The position numbers and the translations under genes are program-made. Below are positions 37,395 to 46,325 of a DNA stretch of 64,000 bases, in pieces. The notes beneath the pieces were generated by a model. The model saw only the letters and a program-made list of their open reading frames with translations, was not told the origin of the DNA and did not search any database. This stretch comes from Skermanella pratensis. GTDB taxonomy: Bacteria > Pseudomonadota > Alphaproteobacteria > Azospirillales > Azospirillaceae. The DNA lies in the NCBI RefSeq assembly GCF_008843145.1, contig NZ_CP030265.1, forward strand, positions 219,501 through 283,500, read 5' to 3'. Positions within the stretch are counted from its first letter, which is position 1. Each line of letters starts with the position of its first letter.

Positions 37395-38840
37395 CTATTG
37401 CTGGCCCGGCATGAAGAAGTACGTCGACAGTCCGCGCTGGTTCTCGTCGATGATCAGGCGGTGGTTCAGCGGGGGGAAGGCGCGCTGGCTGCAGTCCAGG
37501 CGCGGGCACAGGCGGCAGTTGACGCCGATCGGCGTCGCGGCACCGACATTGTCCAGGTCGACGCCTTCCGCGTAGACCAGCTGCCCGGCATGGGCGACGT
37601 CGCAGCCCAGGCCGATAGCGAATTGCTGGGGCGGGCTGCGCCAGCCGCCGCCGCTCTTGTCCACCGTGCGGGCGATGCTGAAATAGGTCGTGCCGTCCGG
37701 CATGCGGGCCACCTGGGTCATGATCTGCCCCGGCGACCGGAACGCGTCATGGACGTTCCAGCGCGGGCAGGCGCCGCCGAACCGGGCGAAGTTCAGGCTG
37801 CCGGCGCTGAACCGCTTGCTGACGTTGCCCGCGTTGTCGACCCGGATCAGGAAGAACGGAACGCCCTTGGCGCCCGGCCGCTGGAGCGTGGTCAGCCGGT
37901 GGCAGACCTGCTCGAAGCTGGCGTCGAACCGGTGGCCCAGGATCTCGATGTCGTAGCGGACCGACCGCACCGCCTCGATGAAGCGGTCGTAGGGCATCAG
38001 GACGGCCCCGGCGAAGTAGTTGGACAGCCCGATCCGGGTCAGCCGCCGCGCCTCGTCGCCCGACAGGGAGGTCCCGGCGGCCAGCCGGTCCATCAGATCG
38101 CGGTGGTGGAGCAGGGCGATCTGGCAGGCGAGCTGGAAATTCCGGCCGCTGGGCGGCAGCATCTCGGACAGCAGGATGCGCCGGCTGTGCCGGTCGAAAC
38201 GGCGCAGGCCGGTGCCCATCACGTCCATGGGCATCAGCTTGACGCGCACGCCGTGGGCGCGGTTGAGGAAATCCGTCAGGCCGCGGTACAGGTCGCCGCT
38301 CTCCGCCTTCAGGTCGCGCCACAGCTCCTCCGCGGCGCTTTCCAGCTCGGGGAAATGATTGCCCTGGGCGTGGAAGAAGTCGCGGACCTCCTCCACCGGG
38401 AAGGCCGCGGCCTGGACGACCTGGAGCTTGTCGCGGTCGGCCACCCGCCCGGCCAGCGCCTCGATGTCCTCGCGCGCTTCGCGGTAGGCCTGGTAGAGGG
38501 TGACGACAGCCTGGCCCAGCGTCGGGGCGACGGCGGCCAGTTCGCGGAAATCGGAGTTCTTGACATCGCTGCCGGCGAACAGCGGGTCGGCGAACACCTC
38601 GCGCAGCCCGGCGATCAGCCGGCTCTCCTCGTCCTCGGCGAAAGCCTGGAGGTCGATCTCGAAAGCCTGTCCCAGCTTCAGCAGGAGCTGGACCGTCACC
38701 GGACGCTGGTTGTGCTCGATCAGGTTCAGGTAGCTGGCCGAGATGCCGAGCTGCTCCGCCATCTGCGCCTGGGTCAGGTTGTGGTCCCGCCGCAGCCGGC
38801 GGACCTTGTGGCCCAGCATCGCCTTCTTGTCCGCCCCCAC
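37395..38840 (-). CDS. XRE-family ScfR/RamB-like regulator of short-chain acyl-CoA metabolism
   Basis: A 481-residue regulator. An N-terminal XRE helix-turn-helix (LTQAQMAEQLGISASYLNLIEHNQRP), an ImmA/IrrE-like middle part (residues about 180-300, LLHHRDLMDRLA) and a C-terminal DUF2083 domain with four Cys near the end (GVNCRLCPRLDCSQ). RamB of this family controls isocitrate lyase in actinobacteria, and in proteobacteria ScfR-like proteins respond to acyl-CoAs. The gene is divergent from aceA here, which supports the role. Start is a GTG at 38840; an ATG at 38819 is an alternative. The 268 bases downstream (37127-37394) are AT-rich with no gene seen. Confidence 0.85.
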   Translation of the reverse strand: MGADKKAMLGHKVRRLRRDHNLTQAQMAEQLGISASYLNLIEHNQRPVTVQLLLKLGQAFEIDLQAFAEDEESRLIAGLREVFADPLFAGSDVKNSDFRELAAVAPTLGQAVVTLYQAYREAREDIEALAGRVADRDKLQVVQAAAFPVEEVRDFFHAQGNHFPELESAAEELWRDLKAESGDLYRGLTDFLNRAHGVRVKLMPMDVMGTGLRRFDRHSRRILLSEMLPPSGRNFQLACQIALLHHRDLMDRLAAGTSLSGDEARRLTRIGLSNYFAGAVLMPYDRFIEAVRSVRYDIEILGHRFDASFEQVCHRLTTLQRPGAKGVPFFLIRVDNAGNVSKRFSAGSLNFARFGGACPRWNVHDAFRSPGQIMTQVARMPDGTTYFSIARTVDKSGGGWRSPPQQFAIGLGCDVAHAGQLVYAEGVDLDNVGAATPIGVNCRLCPRLDCSQRAFPPLNHRLIIDENQRGLSTYFFMPGQQ

Positions 38841-38868
38841 CGACCGCCCCCGTCTTTGCCGCAGTGCC

Positions 38869-38936
38869 GTAAACTTTACAAGCTTTACGGATTTTCAGCA
38901 AGCCACAGACAGGCCTTTACAGGATTACCCTTTTAC
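38869..38936. promoter_or_regulatory. Cluster of CTTTAC repeats between the regulator and aceA
   Basis: CTTTAC at 38874-38879, 38883-38888 and 38915-38920, and CTTTTAC at 38930-38936; the first is also half of a small palindrome GTAAA-C-TTTAC (38869-38879). Such clustered repeats in a divergent regulator/target gap are candidate ScfR/RamB-type operators. Confidence 0.5.
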
Positions 38937-39065
38937 AATCAGCCACTTATTGCCTGAACCGCATTATAGCGATACCTGTAGTTCATCGCTGCACCGCACC
39001 TCGCACAGCGGTTCAGAAACGGGGGCACCGGTCCCGGAGAACGGCACAAGAAGGGAATTCCGACC

Positions 39066-40355
39066 ATGGCACCGCTCGACAACAGCATCGGTTTCAATTC
39101 CGTCGAAGAAATCCATGCCAAGCGCTGGAACGGCATCAAGCGCGACTACACCATGGAGGACGTGGCCCGGCTGAGCGGTTCGGTCAGGATCGAGTACACC
39201 CTGGCCGAACTGGGCGCGCGGCGCTTGTGGGAGCTGCTGCACACCCGCCCCTATGTCCATTCGCTGGGCGCCTTCACCGGCAACCAGGCCATGCAGATGG
39301 TCAAGGCCGGGCTGGAGGCGATCTATCTCTCCGGCTGGCAGGTCGCGGCCGACGCCAACCTGGCCGGATCCATGTACCCGGACCAGAGCCTCTATCCGGC
39401 CAACTCGGTCCCGTCGGTGGTCAAGCGGATCAACAACGCGCTCCAGCGCGCCGACCAGATCCACCACATGGAAGGCAAGTCGGGCACCTACTGGTTCGCG
39501 CCGATCATCGCCGACGCCGAGGCCGGCTTCGGCGGCCCGCTGAACGCCTTCGAGCTGATGAAGGCCATGATCGAGGCCGGTGCCGCCGGCGTCCATTTCG
39601 AGGACCAGCTCGCGTCGGAGAAGAAGTGCGGCCATCTCGGCGGCAAGGTGCTGCTGCCGATCCAGCAATTCGTCCGGACGCTCAACGCCGCCCGCATGGG
39701 CGCCGACGTCTGCGGCACCTCGACCCTGCTGATGGCCCGCACCGACGCGGAGAGCGCGCAGCTGATCACGTCCGACATCGACGAGCGCGACCATCCCTTC
39801 ATCGACCGCGAGGACCGCACGCCGGAAGGCTTCTACCGCATCAAGAAGGGCGTCGGCGTCGATTACTGCATCGCCCGCGGCCTGGCCTACGCGCCCTATG
39901 CCGACCTGCTGTGGTGGGAGACCAGCAAGCCCAACCTGGAGGACGCCCGCCGGTTCGCCGAGGCGATCCACAAGGAATTCCCGGGCAAGATGCTGGCCTA
40001 CAACTGCTCGCCCAGCTTCAACTGGAAGGCCAACCTGGACGACGCCACGATCGCCCGCTTCCAGCAGGAGATCGGCGCCATGGGCTACAAGTACCAGTTC
40101 GTCACGCTGGCGGGCTTCCACAGCCTGAACTACGCCACCTTCGACCTGGCGCGCGGCTACAAGGAGCGGGGCATGGCGGCCTATTCCGAGCTCCAGCAGA
40201 AGGAGTTCGCGGCCGAGAAGGAGGGCTTCACCGCGGTCAAGCACCAGCGCGAGGTGGGTACCGGCTATTTCGACGCGGTCAGCGTCGCGGTGTCGGGCGG
40301 CAAGTCCTCCACCACCGCGATGAAGGACAGCACCGAGAGCGACCAGTTCCACTGA
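39066..40355 (+). CDS. aceA: Isocitrate lyase
   Basis: A 429-residue enzyme splitting isocitrate into glyoxylate and succinate, the first step of the glyoxylate shunt. The active-site KKCGHLGGK (about residue 188) is intact, as are the [27 protein letters not shown] metal-site region and NCSPSFNWK. An AGAAGG ribosome site precedes the ATG. Malate synthase is not in the window. The divergent ScfR-like regulator and repeats in the gap suggest substrate control. Confidence 0.97.
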   Translation: MAPLDNSIGFNSVEEIHAKRWNGIKRDYTMEDVARLSGSVRIEYTLAELGARRLWELLHTRPYVHSLGAFTGNQAMQMVKAGLEAIYLSGWQVAADANLAGSMYPDQSLYPANSVPSVVKRINNALQRADQIHHMEGKSGTYWFAPIIADAEAGFGGPLNAFELMKAMIEAGAAGVHFEDQLASEKKCGHLGGKVLLPIQQFVRTLNAARMGADVCGTSTLLMARTDAESAQLITSDIDERDHPFIDREDRTPEGFYRIKKGVGVDYCIARGLAYAPYADLLWWETSKPNLEDARRFAEAIHKEFPGKMLAYNCSPSFNWKANLDDATIARFQQEIGAMGYKYQFVTLAGFHSLNYATFDLARGYKERGMAAYSELQQKEFAAEKEGFTAVKHQREVGTGYFDAVSVAVSGGKSSTTAMKDSTESDQFH

Positions 40356-40416
40356 TACGCTCCACCAGGCGCGCATCACCGCATTTCACCATCAAGACCT
40401 CAACCTTTCGAAAGCG

Positions 40417-40620
40417 ATGGAGATTGTCATGGGAAGCAGCAATCGTTTCTGGGTCGTCGGCGAGTACAATGACACCCGTTTCTCCGAGATGAAGGACGGT
40501 ACCCAGAAGATGTTCGGGCCTTTCGACAGCTACGAGAAGGCCCGGTCCAAGTGGCAGGCCCAGGCGGAGGCGACCCGCAGCAACTGCCACATGCGTTTCA
40601 CCATCGCGCAGGAAGGCTGA
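40417..40620 (+). CDS. DUF4170 small protein
   Basis: A 67-residue soluble protein of the DUF4170 family (MEIVMGSSNRFWVVGEYNDT... WQAQAEATRSNCHMRFTIAQE), widespread in Rhodospirillales and other alphaproteobacteria; function unknown. An internal ATG at 40429 (MGSSNRF) is an alternative start. It lies 62 bases behind aceA; a strong terminator follows. Confidence 0.85.
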   Translation: MEIVMGSSNRFWVVGEYNDTRFSEMKDGTQKMFGPFDSYEKARSKWQAQAEATRSNCHMRFTIAQEG

Positions 40621-40665
40621 CGGCGCGGCAGCATCGTATCCATCCCAGTGTTGGAGCAGACTGGC

Positions 40666-40692
40666 GGCGGCGAGGTGACTCGCCGCCCTTTT
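40666..40692 (+). terminator. Rho-independent terminator after the DUF4170 gene
   Basis: GGCGGCGAG-GTGA-CTCGCCGCC followed by C and TTTT: a perfect 9-bp stem with a GTGA loop and T run, 46 bases after the stop. Confidence 0.85.
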
Positions 40693-40948
40693 CCGTTCGT
40701 TCGTATCTTCGTCCGCACAACCGCCCTGACGTCGCCTCATTCAAGGCTTGCGCCCGGCGCGTACCTCGTATGTCCAAAATCATATCGCTTGTCCCACCGA
40801 TCACCGGGTTCGGAGCGGATAAGTTGATCATGGCGGGATTGGGTCGCTACCGGCCGGCCGGCAGCCCGGTACCCGTCGGTTGCGCTGCGGAATTAAGCAT
40901 TGACTTGGCGCACGAAAGCCGCCACTTAACCTTCATGCTTCGAAAAGC

Positions 40949-40977
40949 TTGACGGTGCCTTTGCGCCCCGGCTACGG
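40949..40977 (+). promoter_or_regulatory. Candidate sigma-70 promoter for the DJ-1-like gene
   Basis: TTGACG (40949-40954), 17-base spacer, CTACGG (40972-40977), a common alphaproteobacterial promoter pattern. It implies a leader of about 230 bases before the gene at 41218. The gap 40693-41217 shows no other convincing gene. Confidence 0.3.
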
Positions 40978-41044
40978 TCGCGCCCCTTCCGGGACAGACC
41001 GTCTCACAGGCATCTGCATCTCGCGCGTTGGCCGAACCCGCATT

Positions 41045-41080
41045 GGATCCGTTCAGATCAGGGGATCCGTTCAGATCAGG
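41045..41080. repeat. Perfect 18-bp tandem duplication
   Basis: GGATCCGTTCAGATCAGG occurs twice in direct succession (41045-41062 and 41063-41080), inside the leader of the DJ-1-like gene. Recent slippage or duplication; it could also be a two-site operator. Confidence 0.7.
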
Positions 41081-41217
41081 GATCGGTGGATCGAGCCGCT
41101 TCACGGCGGACCTCGCTGCGATTTCCACAGTTGCCGACGTGGTTCGCCGGGTTGTCGCAGCCGCGGCGGGCCGAAGCGTCCGACGTCACACGACACAACC
41201 AATGGAGGATTGCTTTG

Positions 41218-41781
41218 ATGGATCAGCCGCTTGCGGGTAAGACCATCGCCATCCTGGTGGCTAACGGTTTCGAAGAGACCGAAATGACCGAGCCCCAGCG
41301 TGCCCTGCTCAAGACCGGTGCCAGCCTCAAGGTGATTTCGCCTGAGCAGGGTCTGGTGAACGGTTGGCATGGCAAGGCCTGGGGACATTATTTCCCGGTC
41401 GATCAACAGATCGCCGAAGTTCTGGCGGCCGATTTCGACATGCTGATCCTGCCCGGCGGCGAACGCAGCGTTGCGAAGCTTGCCGGCAATCCGCATGTTC
41501 GCCGGATTATCAGCAGCTTCATGGATGGCGGCAAGCCCGTCGCCGCGATCGACGACGGTGTCAGCCTCCTGGCCGTGGCCCAGAAGGTCAACGGCCGCAC
41601 CCTGACCGCTTCCCCGACGGTCCGCGAGACATTGGAAGCCGCTGGCGCCGTGTGGAGCGAAGAGCCGATCACCCTCGACAAGGCCCTGGTGACCGCCGAC
41701 GGTCTCGACAGCCTGCCGGCTTTCGTCGACCAACTCGTCAAGTCGTTCATGGACGCCGCCCAGGTCAAGAAGGCCGCCTGA
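41218..41781 (+). CDS. DJ-1/PfpI family protein lacking the nucleophile cysteine
   Basis: A 187-residue flavodoxin-like protein of the DJ-1/PfpI superfamily (KTIAILVANGFEETEMTEPQRAL; LILPGGERSVAKLAGNP). The conserved active-site Glu region (GFEETE) is present, but the nucleophile elbow reads AAIDDGVSLLAVA where active members have AICHG. The cysteine is therefore replaced by Asp, and protease, glyoxalase or deglycase activity is unlikely. It may be a structural or regulatory relative; the full length argues against decay. An AGGA ribosome site precedes the ATG; a strong terminator follows. Confidence 0.85.
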   Translation: MDQPLAGKTIAILVANGFEETEMTEPQRALLKTGASLKVISPEQGLVNGWHGKAWGHYFPVDQQIAEVLAADFDMLILPGGERSVAKLAGNPHVRRIISSFMDGGKPVAAIDDGVSLLAVAQKVNGRTLTASPTVRETLEAAGAVWSEEPITLDKALVTADGLDSLPAFVDQLVKSFMDAAQVKKAA

Positions 41782-41832
41782 CGTCCTTCCCGACCGTTTC
41801 GACGCCCGATGGTTTCGACGAACGTTCGAAAG

Positions 41833-41861
41833 CGCCGCATCCTCCGGATCGCGGCGTTTTT
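41833..41861 (+). terminator. Rho-independent terminator after the DJ-1-like gene
   Basis: CGCCGC-ATCC-TCC-GGAT-C-GCGGCG followed by TTTTT: outer 6-bp and inner 4-bp stems with one bulged C, 52 bases after the stop. Confidence 0.8.
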
Positions 41862-41993
41862 CGTTTTCTCCGGTTTCGACGGTAACTTTTCGGGACACGA
41901 GGGAGCCAAGGGGCGGGGTTGTGCGTTTCTCCGCCGCAGCCGGCTTTCCATCGTGATGGAAGGCGGTTCGTCGAAGCCGGAGAAAAGCATCCC

Positions 41994-43151
41994 GTGATCC
42001 CGTCCCATATCCGACGCCATGGCTTGGCGTCCGCCATCTGCTTGGCCGCCTTGTCCGGTATCGCCGGTTCGAACCCGTCATCGGCCCAGGCGCCTGACGA
42101 CGCCTTCATCGCCGGCTACGCCGCCGCGATCGTCCAGCGCGAATTCGGCCTCGCCGCATCCCAGGTGACGGTGTCCGGCGGCGTGATCCAGGTCGATGCC
42201 GAAGCCCTGGCCTCCTCCACCGGGCCGCGCCTGCGCACCGCCCTGTCGGAGATCCCCGGCGTCACGGAGGTGCGGGTGCGCGAGGCGAGCGTGCCCCCCG
42301 CGCCGGCACCAGGACCCGTGCTGGCACAGCCGCCGGCCGCCGGTTCCGCCGTGCCGGCCACCGCGGTCATGGCCCAGGGCGCGGAAATCCTGCCGCGCAA
42401 CAACCTGTTCGAACCGCTGATAGCCGATCCCCGCTGGCCGCGATTCTCCGCCAGCTACCGGTACTATCTGGACGATCCGGACGTGGAGCACGCCGGCGCG
42501 GTCAGCTTCGGCGAGACTTTCTCCCTGTACCGCAACAGCCTGTTCGGCGGGCGCTGGGAAGTGGGCTTCCAGGCCAGCGTCTTCTCGGTGTTCGACCTGA
42601 ACAGCGACAGCATGGACTTGGTCAACGCCGACTACTGGGTCGGCGTCCCGGTGTCGTGGCGGCGGGGCGATTTCTCGGTCCTCGGCCGGATCTTCCACCA
42701 GAGCTCCCACCTGGGCGACGAGTACCTGCTGCGCGAGGAGATCGACCGGTCCCGACGCATCAACCTGAGCTACGAGGCGGTCGAAGGGCTGGCCTCGTAC
42801 GATATCGGCGACGAGTTCCGCGTCTATGGCGGGGTCAGCTACCTGTTCGACCAGGAGCCGTCGGACCTGGAGCCCTGGGCCGCCCAGGCCGGCCTGGAGT
42901 ACGAGAGCCGCGACACCTATGCCGGCGGGCTGCTCCGCCCGGTCGCCGCGGCGGACATGAAGTTCCGGGAAGAAGCCGACTGGGACATGGACCTGTCCCT
43001 GCAGGCGGGCTTTCAGCTCGAAAGCAGCCTGCTGACGCCCCGGCGCATCCGGCTGCTGGCGGAATACTACAACGGCTCGAACCCCAACGGGCAGTTCTAC
43101 TCCCGCAAGCTGGAATATATCGGGTTCGGCATCAACGTTCAGCTCGACTGA
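41994..43151 (+). CDS. DUF1207 outer-membrane protein with BON-like N-terminus
   Basis: A 385-residue exported protein with a GTG start at 41994. Signal peptide about 1-33 (ending SSAQA). Residues about 40-100 look like a BON-type domain (QVTVSGGVIQVDAEALAS, EIPGVTEVRV), then a Pro/Ala linker, then the DUF1207 barrel (about 145-385) with alternating strands such as YRYYLDDPDVEHAGAVSFGE and a terminal KLEYIGFGINVQLD. Location in the outer membrane is inferred; no substrate is known. A 101-bp repeat element follows directly. Confidence 0.75.
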   Translation: MIPSHIRRHGLASAICLAALSGIAGSNPSSAQAPDDAFIAGYAAAIVQREFGLAASQVTVSGGVIQVDAEALASSTGPRLRTALSEIPGVTEVRVREASVPPAPAPGPVLAQPPAAGSAVPATAVMAQGAEILPRNNLFEPLIADPRWPRFSASYRYYLDDPDVEHAGAVSFGETFSLYRNSLFGGRWEVGFQASVFSVFDLNSDSMDLVNADYWVGVPVSWRRGDFSVLGRIFHQSSHLGDEYLLREEIDRSRRINLSYEAVEGLASYDIGDEFRVYGGVSYLFDQEPSDLEPWAAQAGLEYESRDTYAGGLLRPVAAADMKFREEADWDMDLSLQAGFQLESSLLTPRRIRLLAEYYNGSNPNGQFYSRKLEYIGFGINVQLD

Positions 43152-43162
43152 CGTTCGGTTTG

Positions 43163-43263
43163 GCCACAGATGCACGCAGATGGGTTCCGGTTGATGAACC
43201 CTCTGCGGCCGGCGAGAGCTTAATCAACAGATGGATCTGTGTTTATCTGCGTCCATCTGCGGC
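43163..43263. repeat. 101-bp inverted-repeat element between convergent genes
   Basis: Left arm GCCACAGATGCACGCAGAT (43163-43181) and right arm ATCTGCGTCCATCTGCGGC (43245-43263) match in 17 of 19 positions when folded. The right arm runs into the TAG stop of kynA. The same size and arms recur at 62638-62738. It probably also terminates both convergent transcripts. Confidence 0.7.
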
Positions 43264-44099
43264 TAATTCAGTTCGGTCCGCACCTCCCACAGTTCCGGGA
43301 AGAACGTCATGTCGAGCGCGCGGCGGAGATAGCCGACCCCGGCGGTGCCGCCGGTGCCGCGCTTGAAGCCGATGATCCGCTTCACCGTGGTCATGTGGCG
43401 GAACCGCCATTGCTGGAACCAGTCCTCCAGGTCGACCAGTTCCTCGCCCAGCTGGTAGAGGTCCCAGTGCCGCCGGGTGTTGCGGTAGATCTCCAGCCAG
43501 GCCGCGAGCACGCCGGGATCGCTGCGGTGGGGGGTCGAAAGATCGCGGTCCAGGACTTCCCGGGGTATGGCGAAGCCGCGCCGGGCCAGCAGCCGGATCG
43601 TGGCGTCGTACAGGCTTGGGCCTTCGAGCGCCGCCTTGAGGCCGGCATGCAGGTCCTCGCGGTGGCGATGGGGGGCCAGCATCGCGGCGCGCTTGTTGCC
43701 GAGCAGGAATTCCATCATGCGGTACTGGTGCGACTGGAAACCCGAGGACTGGCCGAGCCGGTCGCGGAACTGCAGGTAGTCGGCCGGCGTCAGGGTGGAC
43801 AGGATGTCCCAGGACTGGATCAGCTGGCTCTGGATCCGCGAGACCCGCGCGAGGTTCTTGAAGGCCGGCTGGAGATCGTCGCGCTCCAGCCCCGCGATGG
43901 TCGCCTGAAGCTCGTGGATCGCCAGCTTGAGCCACAGCTCGGTCGCCTGGTGGATCACGATGAACAGCATCTCGTCATGCTGGTCGGACACCGGCTTCTG
44001 GCAGGCCAGCAGGGGATCGAGCCTGAGATAGTCGCCGTAGCTCATGGCGCCGCTGAAGTCGGTGTGGGCGCCCGTTGCCTCGTGGTCGGAATCTTCCAT
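43263..44099 (-). CDS. kynA: Tryptophan 2,3-dioxygenase
   Basis: A 278-residue haem enzyme that opens the indole ring of tryptophan, giving N-formylkynurenine. Family blocks are clear: [37 protein letters not shown] (distal His), [19 protein letters not shown], and [31 protein letters not shown] (proximal His). AAGGAG ribosome site 9 bases before the ATG. Second gene after kynU. No kynB formamidase is in the window. Confidence 0.96.
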   Translation of the reverse strand: MEDSDHEATGAHTDFSGAMSYGDYLRLDPLLACQKPVSDQHDEMLFIVIHQATELWLKLAIHELQATIAGLERDDLQPAFKNLARVSRIQSQLIQSWDILSTLTPADYLQFRDRLGQSSGFQSHQYRMMEFLLGNKRAAMLAPHRHREDLHAGLKAALEGPSLYDATIRLLARRGFAIPREVLDRDLSTPHRSDPGVLAAWLEIYRNTRRHWDLYQLGEELVDLEDWFQQWRFRHMTTVKRIIGFKRGTGGTAGVGYLRRALDMTFFPELWEVRTELN

Positions 44100-44124
44100 G
44101 AGGGTTTCTCCTTACCTTGCCGGT

Positions 44125-45366
44125 TCAGGTGACCGCGGCGCGGCGGTGGAACTCCGGGCGGTCCCATTCGCCGCTTTCCATCACGGCGCGCAGATGCTCG
44201 ACCGCCCGCCAGACGTCGGCATAGCCGACATAGAGCGGCGCGAAGCCGAAACGCAGGATGTCGGGCGCCCGGAAATCGCCGATCACGCCGCGGCGGATCA
44301 GCGCCCGCACGATGGCGTAGCCCTGCTCGTGGGCGAAGCAGACCTGGCTGCCGCGCCTCTCCGGGTCGGCCGGGGACGCCGGCCGGAAGCCGTGGGCGCC
44401 GCAGCGGGCGGAGACCAGGTCGGCGAACAGGGTGCCGAGCGCCATGGACTTGGCGCGGAGCGCGCCCATGTCGGCCTCCAGCATCAGGTCCACCCCGACT
44501 TCCAGCGCGGCCAGGCCGATCACCGGCGGCGTGCCGACCAACATCCGGTCCAGCCCGATGGCGGGGCGGTAACGGGTGTCGAAGGCGAACGGGGCGGCAT
44601 GGCCCATCCAGCCCGACAACGGCGGGGCGAGGCGGTCGTGGTGGCGTCCGGCGGCGAACAGGAAGGCCGGCGCGCCGGGGCCGCCGTTCAGGTACTTGTA
44701 GCCGCAGCCGACCGCGAAATCGGCGTGGCAGCCGTTCAGGTAGACCGGCACGGCGCCGGCGCTGTGGGCGAGGTCCCACAGGGTCAGGGCACCGGCGGAT
44801 CGGGCCCGCCGGGTCACGGCGGCCATGTCGTGGATCCGGCCGCTGCGATAGTTCACGTGGGTCAGGGAAACCAAGGCCACGTCGTCGTCGATCGCGTCCG
44901 CCAATTCGTCCGGCCCGGCCAGCCGCAGTTCGTGCCCCTGGCCGAGAAGGTCGATCAGGCCTTCCGCGACATAGAGATCGGTCGGGAAATTGCCCGGTTC
45001 GGACAGGATGACCCGGCGGCCGGGGCGTAGCCGCAGGGCCGCCGCCATCAGCTTGAACAGGTTGACCGAGGTGGAATCGGCGACCCTGACCTCGCCGGGG
45101 GCGGCGCCGACCAGGCGCGCGATCTTGTCGCCGACGCGCCGGGGCAGGTCGATCCAGTGGTGGGCGGTCCAACTCCCGATCAGGTCGCGGCCCCATTCCG
45201 CCTCGACCACCGAGGCGACCCGCGCCGCCGTCGCCCGGGGCAGGGCTCCCAGCGAGTTGCCGTCCAGGTAGATGACGCCGTCGGGCAGGGCGAAGCGGTC
45301 GCGGAACCGGGCCAGCGGATCGGCGGCGTCCAGATCCCGGCAGGCGGCGAGATCGATCTCCGGCAT
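44125..45366 (-). CDS. kynU: Kynureninase
   Basis: A 413-residue PLP enzyme of the kynurenine pathway that yields anthranilate and alanine. Motifs: VIYLDGNSLGALPR, SWTAHHWIDLPRRVGDKIA, WDLAHSAGAVPV, and the PLP lysine in CGYKYLNGGPG. The ATG at 45366 (MPEIDLAACRD) follows a ribosome site GGGAGG and is preferred over a longer frame. Cotranscribed with kynA (25 bases apart). Confidence 0.95.
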   Translation of the reverse strand: MPEIDLAACRDLDAADPLARFRDRFALPDGVIYLDGNSLGALPRATAARVASVVEAEWGRDLIGSWTAHHWIDLPRRVGDKIARLVGAAPGEVRVADSTSVNLFKLMAAALRLRPGRRVILSEPGNFPTDLYVAEGLIDLLGQGHELRLAGPDELADAIDDDVALVSLTHVNYRSGRIHDMAAVTRRARSAGALTLWDLAHSAGAVPVYLNGCHADFAVGCGYKYLNGGPGAPAFLFAAGRHHDRLAPPLSGWMGHAAPFAFDTRYRPAIGLDRMLVGTPPVIGLAALEVGVDLMLEADMGALRAKSMALGTLFADLVSARCGAHGFRPASPADPERRGSQVCFAHEQGYAIVRALIRRGVIGDFRAPDILRFGFAPLYVGYADVWRAVEHLRAVMESGEWDRPEFHRRAAVT

Positions 45367-45472
45367 CGGCTTGCCTCCCTTCGAGTGTTCACCGGGCGGT
45401 CGTTTCCCAGGCGATGGGGGCACACTGCACGAGATCGGGAGCGGAAACCAGGGGGCGACTTAGCGACGCACA

Positions 45473-45495
45473 AAGATGCTTTTCATGTACATGTT
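45473..45495. promoter_or_regulatory. NsrR-like dyad before the truncated haemoglobin gene
   Basis: An 11-1-11 dyad beginning AAGATGCTTTT and ending ATGTACATGTT, the layout of NsrR nitric-oxide repressor sites; the left half fits well, the right half only partly. It lies in the gap between kynU and the haemoglobin gene, 46 bases before the latter's ATG. Confidence 0.4.
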
Positions 45496-45541
45496 ATCGC
45501 CGTCCGGCTAGGGTGGGAGCGACCCGAGACCGGAGGAAGCC

Positions 45542-45934
45542 ATGAGGTTCGACAGCATCACCGAAGAGACCATCGTTACCCTGGTGGACAGTTTCTATGC
45601 GCGCATCCGCGACGATTCGGAACTCGGCCCGATATTCGAGCGGGTGGTGGACGGTCATTGGGACCGCCACCTGGGGACCATGGTCCGGTTCTGGTCCTCG
45701 GTCATGCTGAAGACCGGGACCTATCACGGCAGCCCGATGCAGGCCCACATGTGCATCCCCGGCATGGAAGCGGGACTCTTCGCCCGGTGGTTGTCCCTGT
45801 TCGAGGAGACCGCCGCCGAGCTGTTTGAACCGCCGCAGGCCGAACGCTTCCTAGAACGGGCGAGGCGCATCGCGGAGAGCCTGCAGCTCGGCCTGTTCTT
45901 CCGGCCCGGAGCGGCGGCGGCCTCGTCCGTCTGA
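45542..45934 (+). CDS. Group III truncated haemoglobin
   Basis: A 130-residue globin of the P-type group III. It opens with FDSITEETIVTLVDSFYARIRDD and shows the family's Phe-Trp pair region (MVRFWSSVMLKTGTYHG) and the proximal-helix MQAHMCIPGM (proximal His). Group III globins bind oxygen and nitric oxide; their job is poorly known. A GGAGG ribosome site precedes the ATG, and the upstream NsrR-like dyad supports a nitrosative-stress link. Confidence 0.92.
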   Translation: MRFDSITEETIVTLVDSFYARIRDDSELGPIFERVVDGHWDRHLGTMVRFWSSVMLKTGTYHGSPMQAHMCIPGMEAGLFARWLSLFEETAAELFEPPQAERFLERARRIAESLQLGLFFRPGAAAASSV

Positions 45935-46040
45935 AAGCCCGGCTTCGTCAGACTGCCGTCAGGTCGGAGCGTCAGGATCGGATCCGTCGATCGCCAGCGC
46001 GGGCCATCCCGGTCCACCGGCATCGGACGGAGAAGACACC

Positions 46041-46325
46041 ATGAGAAGACTTGCCTTGTTTGCCCTCTCACCGCTCGCCCTCGCCCTGCTCGCCGGCCCG
46101 GCATCGGCCGGTCCGAACTGCACCGGGGAGCCCAGGGACAAGTGGCTTTCCGAAGCGGACATGAAGCAGAAGATCGCCGAGATGGGTTACCGGGACATCC
46201 GGACCTTCAAGACCACCAGCGGCAACTGCTACGAGATCTATGGCTACGACAAGGACGGCCGCAAGGCGGAAGTCTATTTCGACCCGGTCGATGCCAGGAT
46301 CGTCAAGGCGGAGGTAGACGACTGA
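46041..46325 (+). CDS. PepSY-domain periplasmic protein
   Basis: A 94-residue exported protein: signal peptide (about 1-23, ending ASAG) and one PepSY domain (DKWLSEADMKQKIAEMGY, YEIYGYDKDGRKAEVYFDPV, IVKAEVDD). Such proteins often sit with cytochrome b561-type proteins and two-component systems. Its TGA overlaps the probable cytochrome gene start (TGATG). A GGAG ribosome site precedes the ATG. Confidence 0.9.
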   Translation: MRRLALFALSPLALALLAGPASAGPNCTGEPRDKWLSEADMKQKIAEMGYRDIRTFKTTSGNCYEIYGYDKDGRKAEVYFDPVDARIVKAEVDD

